A DNA stretch of 64,000 nt from Paenibacillus cymbidii. GTDB lineage: Bacteria > Bacillota > Bacilli > Paenibacillales > NBRC-103111. A model generated the notes under the pieces. The model worked only from the letters and a program-made list of their open reading frames with translations, ran no database searches and was not told the DNA's origin. The translations under genes were made by a program, and so were the position numbers. The DNA lies in the NCBI RefSeq assembly GCF_004764705.1, contig NZ_SHLX01000001.1, positions 496,001 through 560,000 on the forward strand, in the 5' to 3' direction. The stretch's first letter is position 1, and every line of letters begins with the position of its first letter. Shown one piece after another: positions 28,205 through 37,298 of the stretch.

Positions 28205-28426
28205 GTGATAACGGTGACTCGTCTGAACGGCAGTCGGATAACGCTCAACGCACTGCTGATCGAAACCATTGAAGAGACTCCGGATACCGTCATCTCGCTG
28301 ACGACGGGGAAAAAAATTATGGTTCTCGAAAAGGTCCCGGATGTGGTAAGCTTAGTGCAAACCTATCTCCAGCAGATCGGAACGCTTGGGGGATCCATTA
28401 AAAGTGTGGAGTCGGAGGGGTTTTAG
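28205..28426 (+). CDS. swrD: SwrD/FlbD family flagellar protein
   Basis: 73 residues. Starts MITVTRLNGSRITLNALLIETIEETPDTV with the TTGKKIMVLEKV centre of the FlbD family. In B. subtilis this gene (ylzI, swrD) lies between flgE and fliL and increases motor torque for swarming. Start is GTG 28205 with GACGGAGGGATT upstream. fliL begins on the next base after its stop. Confidence 0.92.
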   Translation: MITVTRLNGSRITLNALLIETIEETPDTVISLTTGKKIMVLEKVPDVVSLVQTYLQQIGTLGGSIKSVESEGF

Positions 28427-28909
28427 TTGCTCAAGAACAAGCTGTTTTTGATCTCGATTTCGATGTTGATCGTCATTGCATTGATCTTGTCCGCATCGTT
28501 GCTCCTGTGGAATTATATGGGGGAGAAAGATAACGCGTCGACCGATCCGAACCAGAAAGCGCAAAGCTCGGTAGCCGATGTCAAAGAGAAGAAGAAAACC
28601 GCCGAACAAATCGAGGCGCTTACTGTCGAAGTAAAGGAATTGACCACGAATTTGGCCGACAAGGACAAGGTGGTCCGGGTAAGCTTCAGCTTCGAGTTGG
28701 AAAATTCCAAAACGAAAAAAGAGTTCGAGCATCTTTCCTTTAAAGTGAAAAACATCATTATCCAAACGCTGGCCGACAGCACGGTCGACCAAATCAAGGG
28801 CGCCAAAGGGCAGGATGCCATGCTGGCCACGCTGATGAACAAGATCAACCCGATCTTATCGGAAGGAAAATTGAAACAAATCTACATAACCGACTGGATC
28901 CTGCAATAA
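28427..28909 (+). CDS. fliL: Flagellar basal body-associated protein FliL
   Basis: Membrane protein surrounding the stator units. 160 residues: one N-terminal membrane helix (about 5-27, FLISISMLIVIALILSASLLLW) and a periplasmic domain with FSFELENSKTKKEFEHLSF and the end ILSEGKLKQIYITDWILQ. The start TTG 28427 has GGAGGGG 6 bases upstream, inside swrD, and directly abuts its stop. Confidence 0.93.
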   Translation: MLKNKLFLISISMLIVIALILSASLLLWNYMGEKDNASTDPNQKAQSSVADVKEKKKTAEQIEALTVEVKELTTNLADKDKVVRVSFSFELENSKTKKEFEHLSFKVKNIIIQTLADSTVDQIKGAKGQDAMLATLMNKINPILSEGKLKQIYITDWILQ

Positions 28910-28921
28910 GGAGGTGACTCT

Positions 28922-29920
28922 ATGGTTGACGTTCTCTCGCAGAACGAGATAGATGCGTTGCTTGCCGCCTTGTCCTCCGGCGAAATGGATGCCGAGGAAC
29001 TCAAGAAGGAAGAGACGCAGAAACGGGTCAGATCGTACGATTTCAAGCGGGCGACACGTTTTTCCAAAGATCACCTGCGCAGCTTGACGCGCATCCATGA
29101 GAACTTCGCGCGTTTTCTGACCACTTATTTTTCAACGCAATTGCGCACATTCGTCCAGATCACGGTCGTTCAAGTGGAGCAATTGCCTTACGACGAATTC
29201 ATTCGTTCGATTCCGAAGATGACGATTTTGAACATTTTCGAAGCGGAGCCGCTCGAAGGACGCATGGTGCTGGAAGTGCATCCGAACGTCGCGTATGCGA
29301 TGCTGGACCGACTGCTCGGAGGTGTCGGCGCTTCGCCGGCCAAAATCAACGCCTTGACGGAAATTGAAACGATTATCATGGAGAAAATATTCAGCCGGGC
29401 GCTCGATACGCTGCAAGAAGCGTGGAAAACGGTGCTCGACTTGTATCCGCGACTCGAAGCGCTCGAAACGAATCCGCAGTTTATGCAGATCGCTTCGGCC
29501 AACGATACGATCGCGCTGATCTCGCTCAGCACGAAGATCGGCGACACGACCGGGATGATCAACTTGTGTATTCCGCACGTTGTTATCGAGCCGGTAATGC
29601 CGAGGCTGTCGGTGCATCACATGTTCGTGACGCACAAGCGGATGAAGTCGTCCGAAGAATCCGAGGCGCTGCAAGCAAGGGTCAGCAAAGCGAAGCTGCC
29701 GATCATCGCCGAGTTGGGCGAATCGCAAATATCCGTTCGCGAATTTCTGGGACTTGCCGTCGGCGACGTGATTGCGCTCACGAAGCAGGTGGACGAAGGA
29801 CTGCAAATCAAAGTGGGCGAAAAGCTCAAATATATCGGCAGCCCGGGCACGGTCAAAGGGAAAGTAGCGGTGCAAATTACGGATATCGTCAATGAAGGGG
29901 TGGAAGAGTATGACGAATAA
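28922..29920 (+). CDS. fliM: Flagellar motor switch protein FliM
   Basis: C-ring switch protein that binds phospho-CheY. 332 residues, same as B. subtilis. N-terminal LSQNEIDALLAAL is the CheY-binding peptide; the central CheC-like domain follows (LTRIHENFARFLTTYFSTQL, LDRLLGGVG), and a C-terminal SpoA domain ends it (LGESQISVREFLGLAVGDVI). AAGGAGGTGAC precedes the ATG. Overlaps fliY by 11 bases. Confidence 0.97.
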   Translation: MVDVLSQNEIDALLAALSSGEMDAEELKKEETQKRVRSYDFKRATRFSKDHLRSLTRIHENFARFLTTYFSTQLRTFVQITVVQVEQLPYDEFIRSIPKMTILNIFEAEPLEGRMVLEVHPNVAYAMLDRLLGGVGASPAKINALTEIETIIMEKIFSRALDTLQEAWKTVLDLYPRLEALETNPQFMQIASANDTIALISLSTKIGDTTGMINLCIPHVVIEPVMPRLSVHHMFVTHKRMKSSEESEALQARVSKAKLPIIAELGESQISVREFLGLAVGDVIALTKQVDEGLQIKVGEKLKYIGSPGTVKGKVAVQITDIVNEGVEEYDE

Positions 29921-31196
29921 CAAGGATTATTTGTCGCAAGAGGAGATCGACGCGCTGCTCAGGCAAACTTCCGACGATGCCGGGGAATCGCTCTCGACTC
30001 CAACCGTCGACCAGTACTTGTCGTCGCTGGAACAGGATGCGCTGGGGGAAATCGGCAACATTACGTTCGGCAGTGCGGCGACGGCTCTTTCCACGCTGCT
30101 CGGCAAGAAAGTCGACATCACGACGCCGCAAGTGTCGATGATTACCCGCGAAGAGCTGAAGCAACAATTTCCGAAGCCGCATGTTGCCGTACATGTCAAT
30201 TACGTGGACGGGTTTCACGGCATCAACCTGCTCGTGATCAAGACGTCGGACGCCCAGGTCATCGCCGATCTGATGATGGGCGGGACGGGGACCGGCCCGT
30301 TCTCCGATCTGAGCGACATACATATCAGCGCCGTTCAGGAAGCCATGAACCAGATGATGGGTTCGTCGGCGACATCGATGTCCACGATTTTCAACCGGAT
30401 GGTCAACATTTCGCCGCCGGGCATCGACATTATGAGTTTGGCCGACGGCACAGGGACAGAGAATATTCCCCCCGATTCCGTCTTCGTCAAAATTTCGTTC
30501 CGATTAACGATCGGCGATTTGATCGATTCGTCGATTATGCAGCTGCTGACGGTCAGCTTCGCCAAAGATATGGTTTCCATCCTGATGGGCGGAGACGATA
30601 TGGGCATGCAGCAGGACGAACTCAGCTTCCTTACCGAACCGCCGGCACCGTCCGCGCCGCCGGCACCACCGGCACCGTCCGCTCCACCGGCTCCGCCTGT
30701 GCAGCAGCCGATGTATCAGCAGCCGCCGATGATGCCGCAGCAGCCCATGATGCCGCAACAACCAATGTATGAGCAACCGATGTACCAACAGCCGATGTAT
30801 CAGCAACCGATGTATCAGCAGCCGCCGATGATGCCGCAGGCTCCGGCCACGTACGGCTCGATGCCGAACCGCAACGTCAATGTGCAGCCGGCGCAATTCG
30901 CCAGCTTCGGCCAAGGCGCGATGATGCAGACCGACGATACTAATTTGAACCTGCTGCTGGATATCCCGCTTAAAGTGACGGTCGAGCTTGGAAGAACGCA
31001 GAAGGTGATCAAGGATATTCTCGACTTGTCGCAAGGCTCGATCATCGAGCTCGACAAGCTCGCCGGCGAACCGGTCGACATCTTGGTCAATAACAAGCTG
31101 ATCGCCAAAGGGGAAGTCGTCGTTATCGATGAAAACTTCGGTGTGCGTGTAACAGATATTATCAACCAATGGGATCGCATTCAAAAGTTACAATAA
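29910..31196 (+). CDS. fliY: Flagellar switch protein/CheY-P phosphatase FliY
   Basis: C-ring protein with phosphatase activity toward CheY-P. 428 residues. N-terminal LSQEEIDALLRQ binding peptide, then a CheC-type domain with two active-site blocks (LGEIGNITFGSAATALS and AVQEAMNQMMGSSATSMS). A Pro/Gln/Met linker of tandem MYQQP-like units covers about 245-315, then the C-terminal FliN/SpoA domain (LLLDIPLKVTVELGRTQKVI, GEVVVIDENFGVRVTDI). B. subtilis FliY is 378 residues; the extra length lies in the repetitive linker. Start ATG 29910 overlaps fliM and has GAAGGGGTGGAA. Confidence 0.95.
   Translation: MTNNKDYLSQEEIDALLRQTSDDAGESLSTPTVDQYLSSLEQDALGEIGNITFGSAATALSTLLGKKVDITTPQVSMITREELKQQFPKPHVAVHVNYVDGFHGINLLVIKTSDAQVIADLMMGGTGTGPFSDLSDIHISAVQEAMNQMMGSSATSMSTIFNRMVNISPPGIDIMSLADGTGTENIPPDSVFVKISFRLTIGDLIDSSIMQLLTVSFAKDMVSILMGGDDMGMQQDELSFLTEPPAPSAPPAPPAPSAPPAPPVQQPMYQQPPMMPQQPMMPQQPMYEQPMYQQPMYQQPMYQQPPMMPQAPATYGSMPNRNVNVQPAQFASFGQGAMMQTDDTNLNLLLDIPLKVTVELGRTQKVIKDILDLSQGSIIELDKLAGEPVDILVNNKLIAKGEVVVIDENFGVRVTDIINQWDRIQKLQ
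30701..30842 (+). repeat. 15-bp-unit repeats encoding the MYQQP linker of FliY
   Basis: Imperfect in-frame units coding MYQQP, MYEQP and MMPQQP follow one another inside fliY. The number of units sets linker length between the CheC-like and FliN domains and may vary between strains. Confidence 0.7.
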
Positions 31197-31220
31197 CATA
31201 TACTGGGAGGATTTGTTCCA

Positions 31221-31583
31221 ATGGCTAACCGCATTTTGATCGTAGACGACGCAGCATTCATGCGCATGATGATTCGTGATATTCTGATCAAAAACGGCTA
31301 TGAGGTGTGTGGCGAAGCGAACGATGGCGCGCAAGCGATCGAGAAATTCAAGGAAGTCAGACCCGATCTGATTACGATGGACATCACCATGCCGGAGATG
31401 GACGGCATCCATGCCCTGAAGGAAATCAAGAAACTCGATCCGAACGCCAAAGTCATCATGTGTTCCGCAATGGGGCAGCAAGCCATGGTAATCGATGCGA
31501 TTCAGGCGGGAGCGAAAGACTTTATCGTCAAGCCGTTCCAGGCGGACCGCGTTATTGAAGCGATCAAGAAGACGCTCGGCTAA
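31221..31583 (+). CDS. cheY: Chemotaxis response regulator CheY
   Basis: Single receiver domain that signals from CheA to the motor. 120 residues: acidic pocket D9-D10 (ILIVDDAAF), phosphoacceptor D54 (LITMDITMPEMDG), the switch Ser/Thr region (IMCSAMGQQ) and conserved Lys in FIVKPFQ. TGGGAGGATT precedes the ATG. Between fliY and fliO as in B. subtilis. Confidence 0.97.
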   Translation: MANRILIVDDAAFMRMMIRDILIKNGYEVCGEANDGAQAIEKFKEVRPDLITMDITMPEMDGIHALKEIKKLDPNAKVIMCSAMGQQAMVIDAIQAGAKDFIVKPFQADRVIEAIKKTLG

Positions 31584-31594
31584 TCGGCATTGAG

Positions 31595-32227
31595 ATGGTC
31601 GAACGCAAGGGGAAGGGACGGGGAGATTTGCGTACTGGCAAAAGCGGATTCGCACTTGGGACGGCGCTCGTTTGTTCCGCCCTGTGGCCCTGGATCCCCA
31701 GTTGTTTCGCCGATTCGGGAGAGATGGAAAGCCAATTCAGCTATAGCGGATTCAAAATATTCGGACAAGTCGCCTTTTATCTTATCCTTATTATCGGTAT
31801 CTTCTTTCTGATCGTGAAGGTAATTTCGCAAAAAAACAAAACGTATTTGTCGGCACGGTCGGTCAAATCGATCGGCGGCGTGCCGCTCGGGCAGAACAAG
31901 TCGGTGCAGGTCGTCGAAATCGGCAGCCACTTGTTTGTGCTGGGTGTCGGCAACGACGTGCAATTGCTTGGCAAAATCGAAGACCCCGAAGAAATTGCTT
32001 ATATCAAAGAAAATATTCATGCGAGGGTAACGGCGGATTTCGCCAAGCTGGGCTCGCTCGGCAAATGGGTGAAATCGCTGCGAAGCAAGCCGGATGAAGA
32101 GGAGGAACTGTCCGCCTCGTTCCAGCATGTGTTCCAGCAGAAGATGCAAGGCGTAACCGGTCGGAAGAAGCAGATCGACGATTTAATCGGGGAACAAAAT
32201 CTTGATGATCGGTTGAATGATAAGTGA
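31595..32227 (+). CDS. fliO: Flagellar biosynthetic protein FliO (FliZ)
   Basis: Helps assemble the FliP-Q-R export gate. 210 residues (B. subtilis 219): an N-terminal signal sequence (FALGTALVCSALWPWIPSC), a membrane helix about 54-75 (FGQVAFYLILIIGIFFLIV) and the FliO domain with RSVKSIGGVPLGQNKSVQVVEIG and FVLGVGNDVQLL. The ATG at 31595 has a poor ribosome site; an in-frame TTG at 31628 has GGGACGGGGAG and would also fit. Ends on the fliP start. Confidence 0.9.
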   Translation: MVERKGKGRGDLRTGKSGFALGTALVCSALWPWIPSCFADSGEMESQFSYSGFKIFGQVAFYLILIIGIFFLIVKVISQKNKTYLSARSVKSIGGVPLGQNKSVQVVEIGSHLFVLGVGNDVQLLGKIEDPEEIAYIKENIHARVTADFAKLGSLGKWVKSLRSKPDEEEELSASFQHVFQQKMQGVTGRKKQIDDLIGEQNLDDRLNDK

Positions 32228-32985
32228 TGATAAGAAAGCTGCCCTTCGTTTTCGTGTTGCTGCTTGGGTTGTCTTTGCTGCCGGCTGCCGGGGCGTTTGC
32301 CGCCGATCCGATTCCGAACATCGGGATCACCATTGGCGGAGAAGATGCGACAACGGGCGGATCGAGCACGATTTCGATTATACTGCTCATTACCGTCCTG
32401 AGCTTGGCGCCCGCCATCCTGGTGCTGATGACGTCGTTCACCCGAATCGTCATCGTGCTCGGCTTCGTAAGAACGTCGCTGGCGACGCAGCAGATGCCGC
32501 CAAACCAGGTGCTGATCGGTCTCGCCTTGTTCCTGACGTTGTTTGTCATGTCGCCGACGATCGGCGAAATCAACCAAGTGGCGCTGCAGCCGTATTTGAA
32601 AGGCGAGCTGACCCAGACGCAAGCGCTGGAGCAGGCGGCGATTCCGATGAAACAGTTCATGGGCAAACAGACGCGCGAAAAAGATTTGAAGCTGTTTCTT
32701 GATTATTCCAACGCTCCGAAACCGACAGGCATCGAGGATACGCCGCTTACGGTGCTTATTCCCGCCTATGCCATCAGCGAACTGGTGACAGCGTTCAAGA
32801 TGGGCTTCATGATCTTCATTCCGTTTCTCGTCATCGACATGATTATTTCCAGTACGCTGATGGCCATGGGGATGATGATGCTGCCGCCGGTCATGATTTC
32901 GCTGCCGTTCAAAATATTATTGTTCGTATTGGTGGACGGTTGGTATTTGGTCGTCAAGTCGCTGTTGCTCAGTTTCAACACGTGA
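32227..32985 (+). CDS. fliP: Flagellar export gate protein FliP
   Basis: Forms the export pore with FliQ and FliR. 252 residues: a cleavable signal sequence (RKLPFVFVLLLGLSLLPAAG), then four membrane segments with LAPAILVLMTSFTRIVIVLGFVR and the C-terminal PFLVIDMIISSTLMAMGMMMLPP and LLFVLVDGWYLV. ATG 32227 overlaps the fliO stop by one base; a GTG at 32224 is in the same frame. No strong ribosome site, so coupling to fliO is likely. Confidence 0.96.
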   Translation: MIRKLPFVFVLLLGLSLLPAAGAFAADPIPNIGITIGGEDATTGGSSTISIILLITVLSLAPAILVLMTSFTRIVIVLGFVRTSLATQQMPPNQVLIGLALFLTLFVMSPTIGEINQVALQPYLKGELTQTQALEQAAIPMKQFMGKQTREKDLKLFLDYSNAPKPTGIEDTPLTVLIPAYAISELVTAFKMGFMIFIPFLVIDMIISSTLMAMGMMMLPPVMISLPFKILLFVLVDGWYLVVKSLLLSFNT

Positions 32986-33020
32986 CAAGCCCGCGATCGG
33001 CGAAAGGAGAAAGACAACCG

Positions 33021-33290
33021 ATGAGTTCGGATTTCATCATACAGCTCGCCGGAGAAGCAGTGTACACCGTGCTGAAAGCGAGCGCTCCGATGCTGATTAT
33101 CGCACTCGTCGTCGGTCTGGTCGTCAGCATCTTTCAGGCCACGACCCAAATTCAGGAGCAAACGTTGGCGTTCGTTCCGAAAATCGTTGCCGTGCTGCTC
33201 GCCGTTTTGTTTTTCGGGCCGTGGATATTAACGACCTTGGTCGATTTTACCCGCAATATGCTCGAAAATATGTACAAGTACATCGGTTAG
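33021..33290 (+). CDS. fliQ: Flagellar export gate protein FliQ
   Basis: Small export-gate subunit. 89 residues with two membrane helices (MLIIALVVGLVVSIFQATTQ and IVAVLLAVLFFGPWILTTLV) around the IQEQTLAFVPK turn. AAAGGAGAAAG precedes the ATG; the open frame extends upstream to 32940 but without homology. Confidence 0.97.
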   Translation: MSSDFIIQLAGEAVYTVLKASAPMLIIALVVGLVVSIFQATTQIQEQTLAFVPKIVAVLLAVLFFGPWILTTLVDFTRNMLENMYKYIG

Positions 33291-33299
33291 GACGTCCAT

Positions 33300-34091
33300 A
33301 TGGAGTTCTTGCTGCTGAACTTTCCTAACCTGCTGCTCATTTTTTGTCGGATTACCGCTTTTTTTGTCGTGGCGCCTGTCTTTTCGGCGCGAAACGTACC
33401 GGCGCATTTCAAAATCGGGTTTTCCTTCTGTGTGGCGCTGCTCGTATTCGGCGTCGTGCCGGGCGATCCGGTGTCGTTCGACGGTCCTTATGTGCTGTTG
33501 ATCGTGCGCGAAACGTTGGTAGGGCTAGTGCTCGGATTTGTCGCCTACATTTTTTTTACGATCGTGCAAGTGGCCGGTTCGTTCATCGATATGCAAATCG
33601 GGTTCAGCATGGCCAACATTATCGACCCGATGACCGGCACGCAAAGTCCGATCATCGGCAACTTGAAATTCGTGCTTGCGACGCTGCTGTTCGTCACGTT
33701 CGGCGGTCATCAGATGCTCATTCGCGCCGTCATGGACAGCTACGAGTGGGTGCCGTTGTCTTATGACTGGTTCGCCCGCATCGCGGACGGGCAATTGACC
33801 GAATTTCTGGTGAAGTCGTTTGCAACGTCGTTCGTGCTTGCGTTCCAGATGGCTGCCCCGATTGTGGCCGCGTTGTTTCTGGTCGACATCGGACTTGGCA
33901 TTCTGGCCAAAACGGCGCCGCAATTCAACTTGTTCGTCATCGGCTTGCCGCTCAAAGTGCTGCTTGGCTTGCTGATGCTGACGTTGCTGTTTCCGGGCTT
34001 CATCTCGCTCTTTTTCGACCTGTTCGAGACGATGTTCGGGCATATCGAGGACGTCTTGAACATACTGGCCGGATCTGCCGCGGCGCCTTGA
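33300..34091 (+). CDS. fliR: Flagellar export gate protein FliR
   Basis: 263 residues, about six membrane helices. Typical segments are FFVVAPVFSARNVPAHFKIG, VRETLVGLVLGFVAYIFF, IDMQIGFSMANIIDPMTG and LGILAKTAPQFNLFVIGLPL. It follows fliQ by 9 bases; the ribosome site GGACG is weak. flhB starts 39 bases later. Confidence 0.96.
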   Translation: MEFLLLNFPNLLLIFCRITAFFVVAPVFSARNVPAHFKIGFSFCVALLVFGVVPGDPVSFDGPYVLLIVRETLVGLVLGFVAYIFFTIVQVAGSFIDMQIGFSMANIIDPMTGTQSPIIGNLKFVLATLLFVTFGGHQMLIRAVMDSYEWVPLSYDWFARIADGQLTEFLVKSFATSFVLAFQMAAPIVAALFLVDIGLGILAKTAPQFNLFVIGLPLKVLLGLLMLTLLFPGFISLFFDLFETMFGHIEDVLNILAGSAAAP

Positions 34092-34130
34092 GCCCGCTGC
34101 AACACGAACCGACGGAGGTGCAAGAGGAGC

Positions 34131-35228
34131 GTGTCCCGCTTTCGTTTGTCGCTCGATCTGCAATTGTTCGCCCAGGAGAAAACCGAACCCGCTACACCGA
34201 AGAAACGATCGGAAGCCCGCAAGAAAGGGCAAGTCGCCAAAAGCGGAGAAATTCCTAGCTCTTTTATTTTGCTGTTCGGTTTTTTATCTTTTGCGATGCT
34301 GGGGGGATTTTACAAAGCGCGTATCATAGGCGTCTTTTCGGAAACGTTCTATAGCTACATGCTGATGGACGTAACCATCGCCAATGTGACGAATATGTTC
34401 GGCAAACTGATGGTCGATTCGCTTGTGCTGCTGTTGCCGATTTTTGCAACTTCGGTTCTGATCGCGTTTCTCGGCAACTATTTGCAATTTGGTCTGCTGT
34501 TTACCGGCGAACCGCTGAAGATGAAATTCAGCAAGCTGAATCCGATCGAAGGCGCCAAGCGGGTATTTGCGCTGCGCGCGCTGGTGGAATTTGCGAAGAC
34601 GCTGCTGAAAGTGACCGTCGTTGGCGTCGTCGTCTACATCATTCTCATCGGGCAGAAAGAAAAGCTGCTCAGCCTGGCGCACGTGCCGCTCGAAAGCGCA
34701 TTTGTCTACGTGTGTCAAATTACGTTGCGACTTGGTCTCAGCATCGGGGCCGTGCTGGTCGTTTTGGCCGTGCTGGATTATTTCTATCAACGCTACGAGC
34801 ATGAGAAAGGGCTGCGGATGTCCAAGCAGGACATCAAGGACGAGTACAAGAAGATGGAAGGCGATCCGCTCATCAAAGGGAAAATCAAGGAGAGGCAGCG
34901 GCGGCTGGCCTTGCAGCGGATGATGCAGGATGTACCGAAGGCGGACGTCATCATTACGAACCCGACGCACTTTGCGGTAGCGGTACAGTACGACGGCACC
35001 AAGATGGAAGCGCCGAAAGTGCTGGCGAAGGGCACCGACTATGTCGCGCTGCGTATTCGGGAAATCGCCAAAGAGCATGGAGTCATGACGATGGAAAACA
35101 AACCGCTCGCCAGAGCGCTGTACGCGCAAGTGGAAATCGGGCAGACGATTCCCGCGGAGCTGTTCCAGGCTGTGGCTGAAGTATTGGCATATGTATACAA
35201 GCTGAAAGGCAAAACGAAGGTGAAGTAA
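34131..35228 (+). CDS. flhB: Flagellar export specificity switch FlhB
   Basis: Export-apparatus protein whose self-cleavage switches secretion from hook to filament substrates. 365 residues: N-terminal EKTEPATPKKRSEARKKGQ, four membrane helices, and the cytoplasmic domain with the autocleavage site NPTH at 277-280 followed by FAVAVQYDG and LARALYAQVEIGQTIPAEL. GTG 34131 follows CAAGAGGAGC. The small YlqH at 2459 resembles the end of this protein but lacks NPTH. Confidence 0.97.
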   Translation: MSRFRLSLDLQLFAQEKTEPATPKKRSEARKKGQVAKSGEIPSSFILLFGFLSFAMLGGFYKARIIGVFSETFYSYMLMDVTIANVTNMFGKLMVDSLVLLLPIFATSVLIAFLGNYLQFGLLFTGEPLKMKFSKLNPIEGAKRVFALRALVEFAKTLLKVTVVGVVVYIILIGQKEKLLSLAHVPLESAFVYVCQITLRLGLSIGAVLVVLAVLDYFYQRYEHEKGLRMSKQDIKDEYKKMEGDPLIKGKIKERQRRLALQRMMQDVPKADVIITNPTHFAVAVQYDGTKMEAPKVLAKGTDYVALRIREIAKEHGVMTMENKPLARALYAQVEIGQTIPAELFQAVAEVLAYVYKLKGKTKVK

Positions 35229-35252
35229 CGACGAAAGGAGGCGCCAGTAAAC

Positions 35253-37298
35253 ATGAGATTGAAAAAAATGCGCGATTTGTTCATTCTGATCGGCATTATC
35301 GGCATCGTTCTGATGATGGTCGTGCCGATTCCGATCTGGCTGCTGGACGTGCTCCTCATTGTAAATATATCGGTCGCGCTGATGATTTTGCTGATCTCGA
35401 TGAATACGCAGGAAGCGCTGCAGTTCGCGATTTTCCCTTCCATGCTGCTTGTCACGACGTTATTCCGGCTGGCGCTCAACGTCTCCACCACGCGCAACAT
35501 TTTGGCGCATGCGGAAGCCGGGCACGTTGTCGATACGTTCGGCGGGTTCGTCGCCCAAGGCAATCTGGTGGTTGGCTTCGTCGTTTTCCTCATTTTGGTC
35601 GTCGTTCAGTTCATCGTCATCACCAAAGGCTCCGAGCGCGTGGCGGAAGTGGCGGCACGGTTTACGCTCGACGCGATGCCCGGCAAACAGATGAGCATCG
35701 ACGCCGACCTCAACGCCGGCATGATCAACGAGCAGCAGGCGAGGGAACGCCGCCGCAAGATTGAAGCGGAAGCCGACTTCTACGGCGCGATGGACGGCGC
35801 CAGCAAGTTCGTCAAAGGCGATGCGATCGCAGGCATTATTATTTTGCTCATCAACATCATCGGCGGACTTATCATCGGTATGGTTTACCACGACATGTCG
35901 TTCGCGGAATCGGCGGCCACGTTCTCGCGCCTGACGATCGGCGACGGACTCGTCAGCCAAATTCCGGCGCTGCTCATTTCTACCGCAGCCGGCCTTATTG
36001 TCACCAGAGCCAACTCCGAAGGCAATCTGGCTTCCGACATTTCCGGCCAAATCGCCAAACATCCCCGATTGCTCTATATTGTCAGCGGCACGATTCTGAT
36101 GCTTGGCATCTTTACGCCGATCCCGCTCATCACGACGTTCCCGATTGCGCTGGTGCTGACGTTTGCCGCCTATCGCATGCAGAAGAACATGGAGAAGCAG
36201 CAAGCCCAGGAGCAACAAATCGAAGAAGAACAGCAGATCGAGGAAGTGCGTTCGCCCGAAAGCGTCATCAGCCTGCTCCAGGTCGATCCGATCGAGTTCG
36301 AATTCGGCTATGGGCTTATTCCGCTTGCCGACACGCAGCAAGGCGGGGATTTGCTTGACCGGATCATCCTGATCCGTCGCCAATGCGCATTGGAGCTCGG
36401 CATTGTGGTGCCAGTTATTCGCATTCGCGACAATATTCAACTAAAACCGAACGAATACGTCATTAAAATTAAAGGAAATCACGTCGCTCGCGGTGAATTA
36501 TTATTAAATCACTACTTGGCGATGAGTCCCGGCATTGAAGACGAATCGGTATCCGGCATCGAAACGACGGAACCGGCGTTCGGCTTGCCGGCCATCTGGA
36601 TCGACGAAACGACGAAGGAACGGGCGGAAATCGCCGGTTATACGGTCGTTGACCCGCCATCCGTCGTCGCCACGCATTTGACCGAAATTATCAAGCGCCA
36701 CGCGCACGAACTGGTCGGCCGCCAGGAGACGAAGCTGCTGATCGAAAACGTCAAGGAATCGTATCCGGCGCTTGTGGACGATTTGATCCCGAGCGTGCTG
36801 TCGTATGGCGACGTGCAGAAAGTGCTGTCCAAGCTGTTGCGGGAAAAAATTTCGGTGCGCGACCTCGTGACGATTCTCGAAACGTTGGCCGACTACGGGT
36901 CTTATACGAAAGATCCGGATATTTTGACGGAATATGTCCGTCAGGCGCTGTCGCGGCAAATTACGCACCAATATTCGACATCGTCCGACTCGTTGCTTAA
37001 AGTCATCACCGTCGGCCCCGCCGTCGAGAAAAAAATTGCCGAAGCCGTCCAGCAGACGGAGCAAGGCTCGTATTTGGCGCTCGACCCGAATTCTTCGCAA
37101 GCGATCTATTCCCGCGTCAGCGAGCAGGTGACGAAGGCGATCCAGTCCGGGCAGCAGCCCGTCATTCTGACGTCGCCGACGATCCGCATGTACTTGCGCC
37201 AGCTGCTCGAGCGCACGATGCAGGATATTCCGGTGCTGTCCTACAGCGAGCTTGAACCGAGCGTGGAAATCCAGAGTATGGGGGTCGTGAACTTATGA
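35253..37298 (+). CDS. flhA: Flagellar export gate protein FlhA
   Basis: 681 residues (B. subtilis 677). Eight membrane helices in the first about 310 residues with the highly conserved FRLALNVSTTRNILAHAEAG, then FIVITKGSERVAEVAARFTLDAMPGKQM. A Gln/Glu-rich linker (about 315-335) leads to the cytoplasmic substrate-docking domain ending SYSELEPSVEIQSMGVV. AAAGGAGGCGC precedes the ATG. The stop overlaps the flhF start. Confidence 0.98.
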   Translation: MRLKKMRDLFILIGIIGIVLMMVVPIPIWLLDVLLIVNISVALMILLISMNTQEALQFAIFPSMLLVTTLFRLALNVSTTRNILAHAEAGHVVDTFGGFVAQGNLVVGFVVFLILVVVQFIVITKGSERVAEVAARFTLDAMPGKQMSIDADLNAGMINEQQARERRRKIEAEADFYGAMDGASKFVKGDAIAGIIILLINIIGGLIIGMVYHDMSFAESAATFSRLTIGDGLVSQIPALLISTAAGLIVTRANSEGNLASDISGQIAKHPRLLYIVSGTILMLGIFTPIPLITTFPIALVLTFAAYRMQKNMEKQQAQEQQIEEEQQIEEVRSPESVISLLQVDPIEFEFGYGLIPLADTQQGGDLLDRIILIRRQCALELGIVVPVIRIRDNIQLKPNEYVIKIKGNHVARGELLLNHYLAMSPGIEDESVSGIETTEPAFGLPAIWIDETTKERAEIAGYTVVDPPSVVATHLTEIIKRHAHELVGRQETKLLIENVKESYPALVDDLIPSVLSYGDVQKVLSKLLREKISVRDLVTILETLADYGSYTKDPDILTEYVRQALSRQITHQYSTSSDSLLKVITVGPAVEKKIAEAVQQTEQGSYLALDPNSSQAIYSRVSEQVTKAIQSGQQPVILTSPTIRMYLRQLLERTMQDIPVLSYSELEPSVEIQSMGVVNL

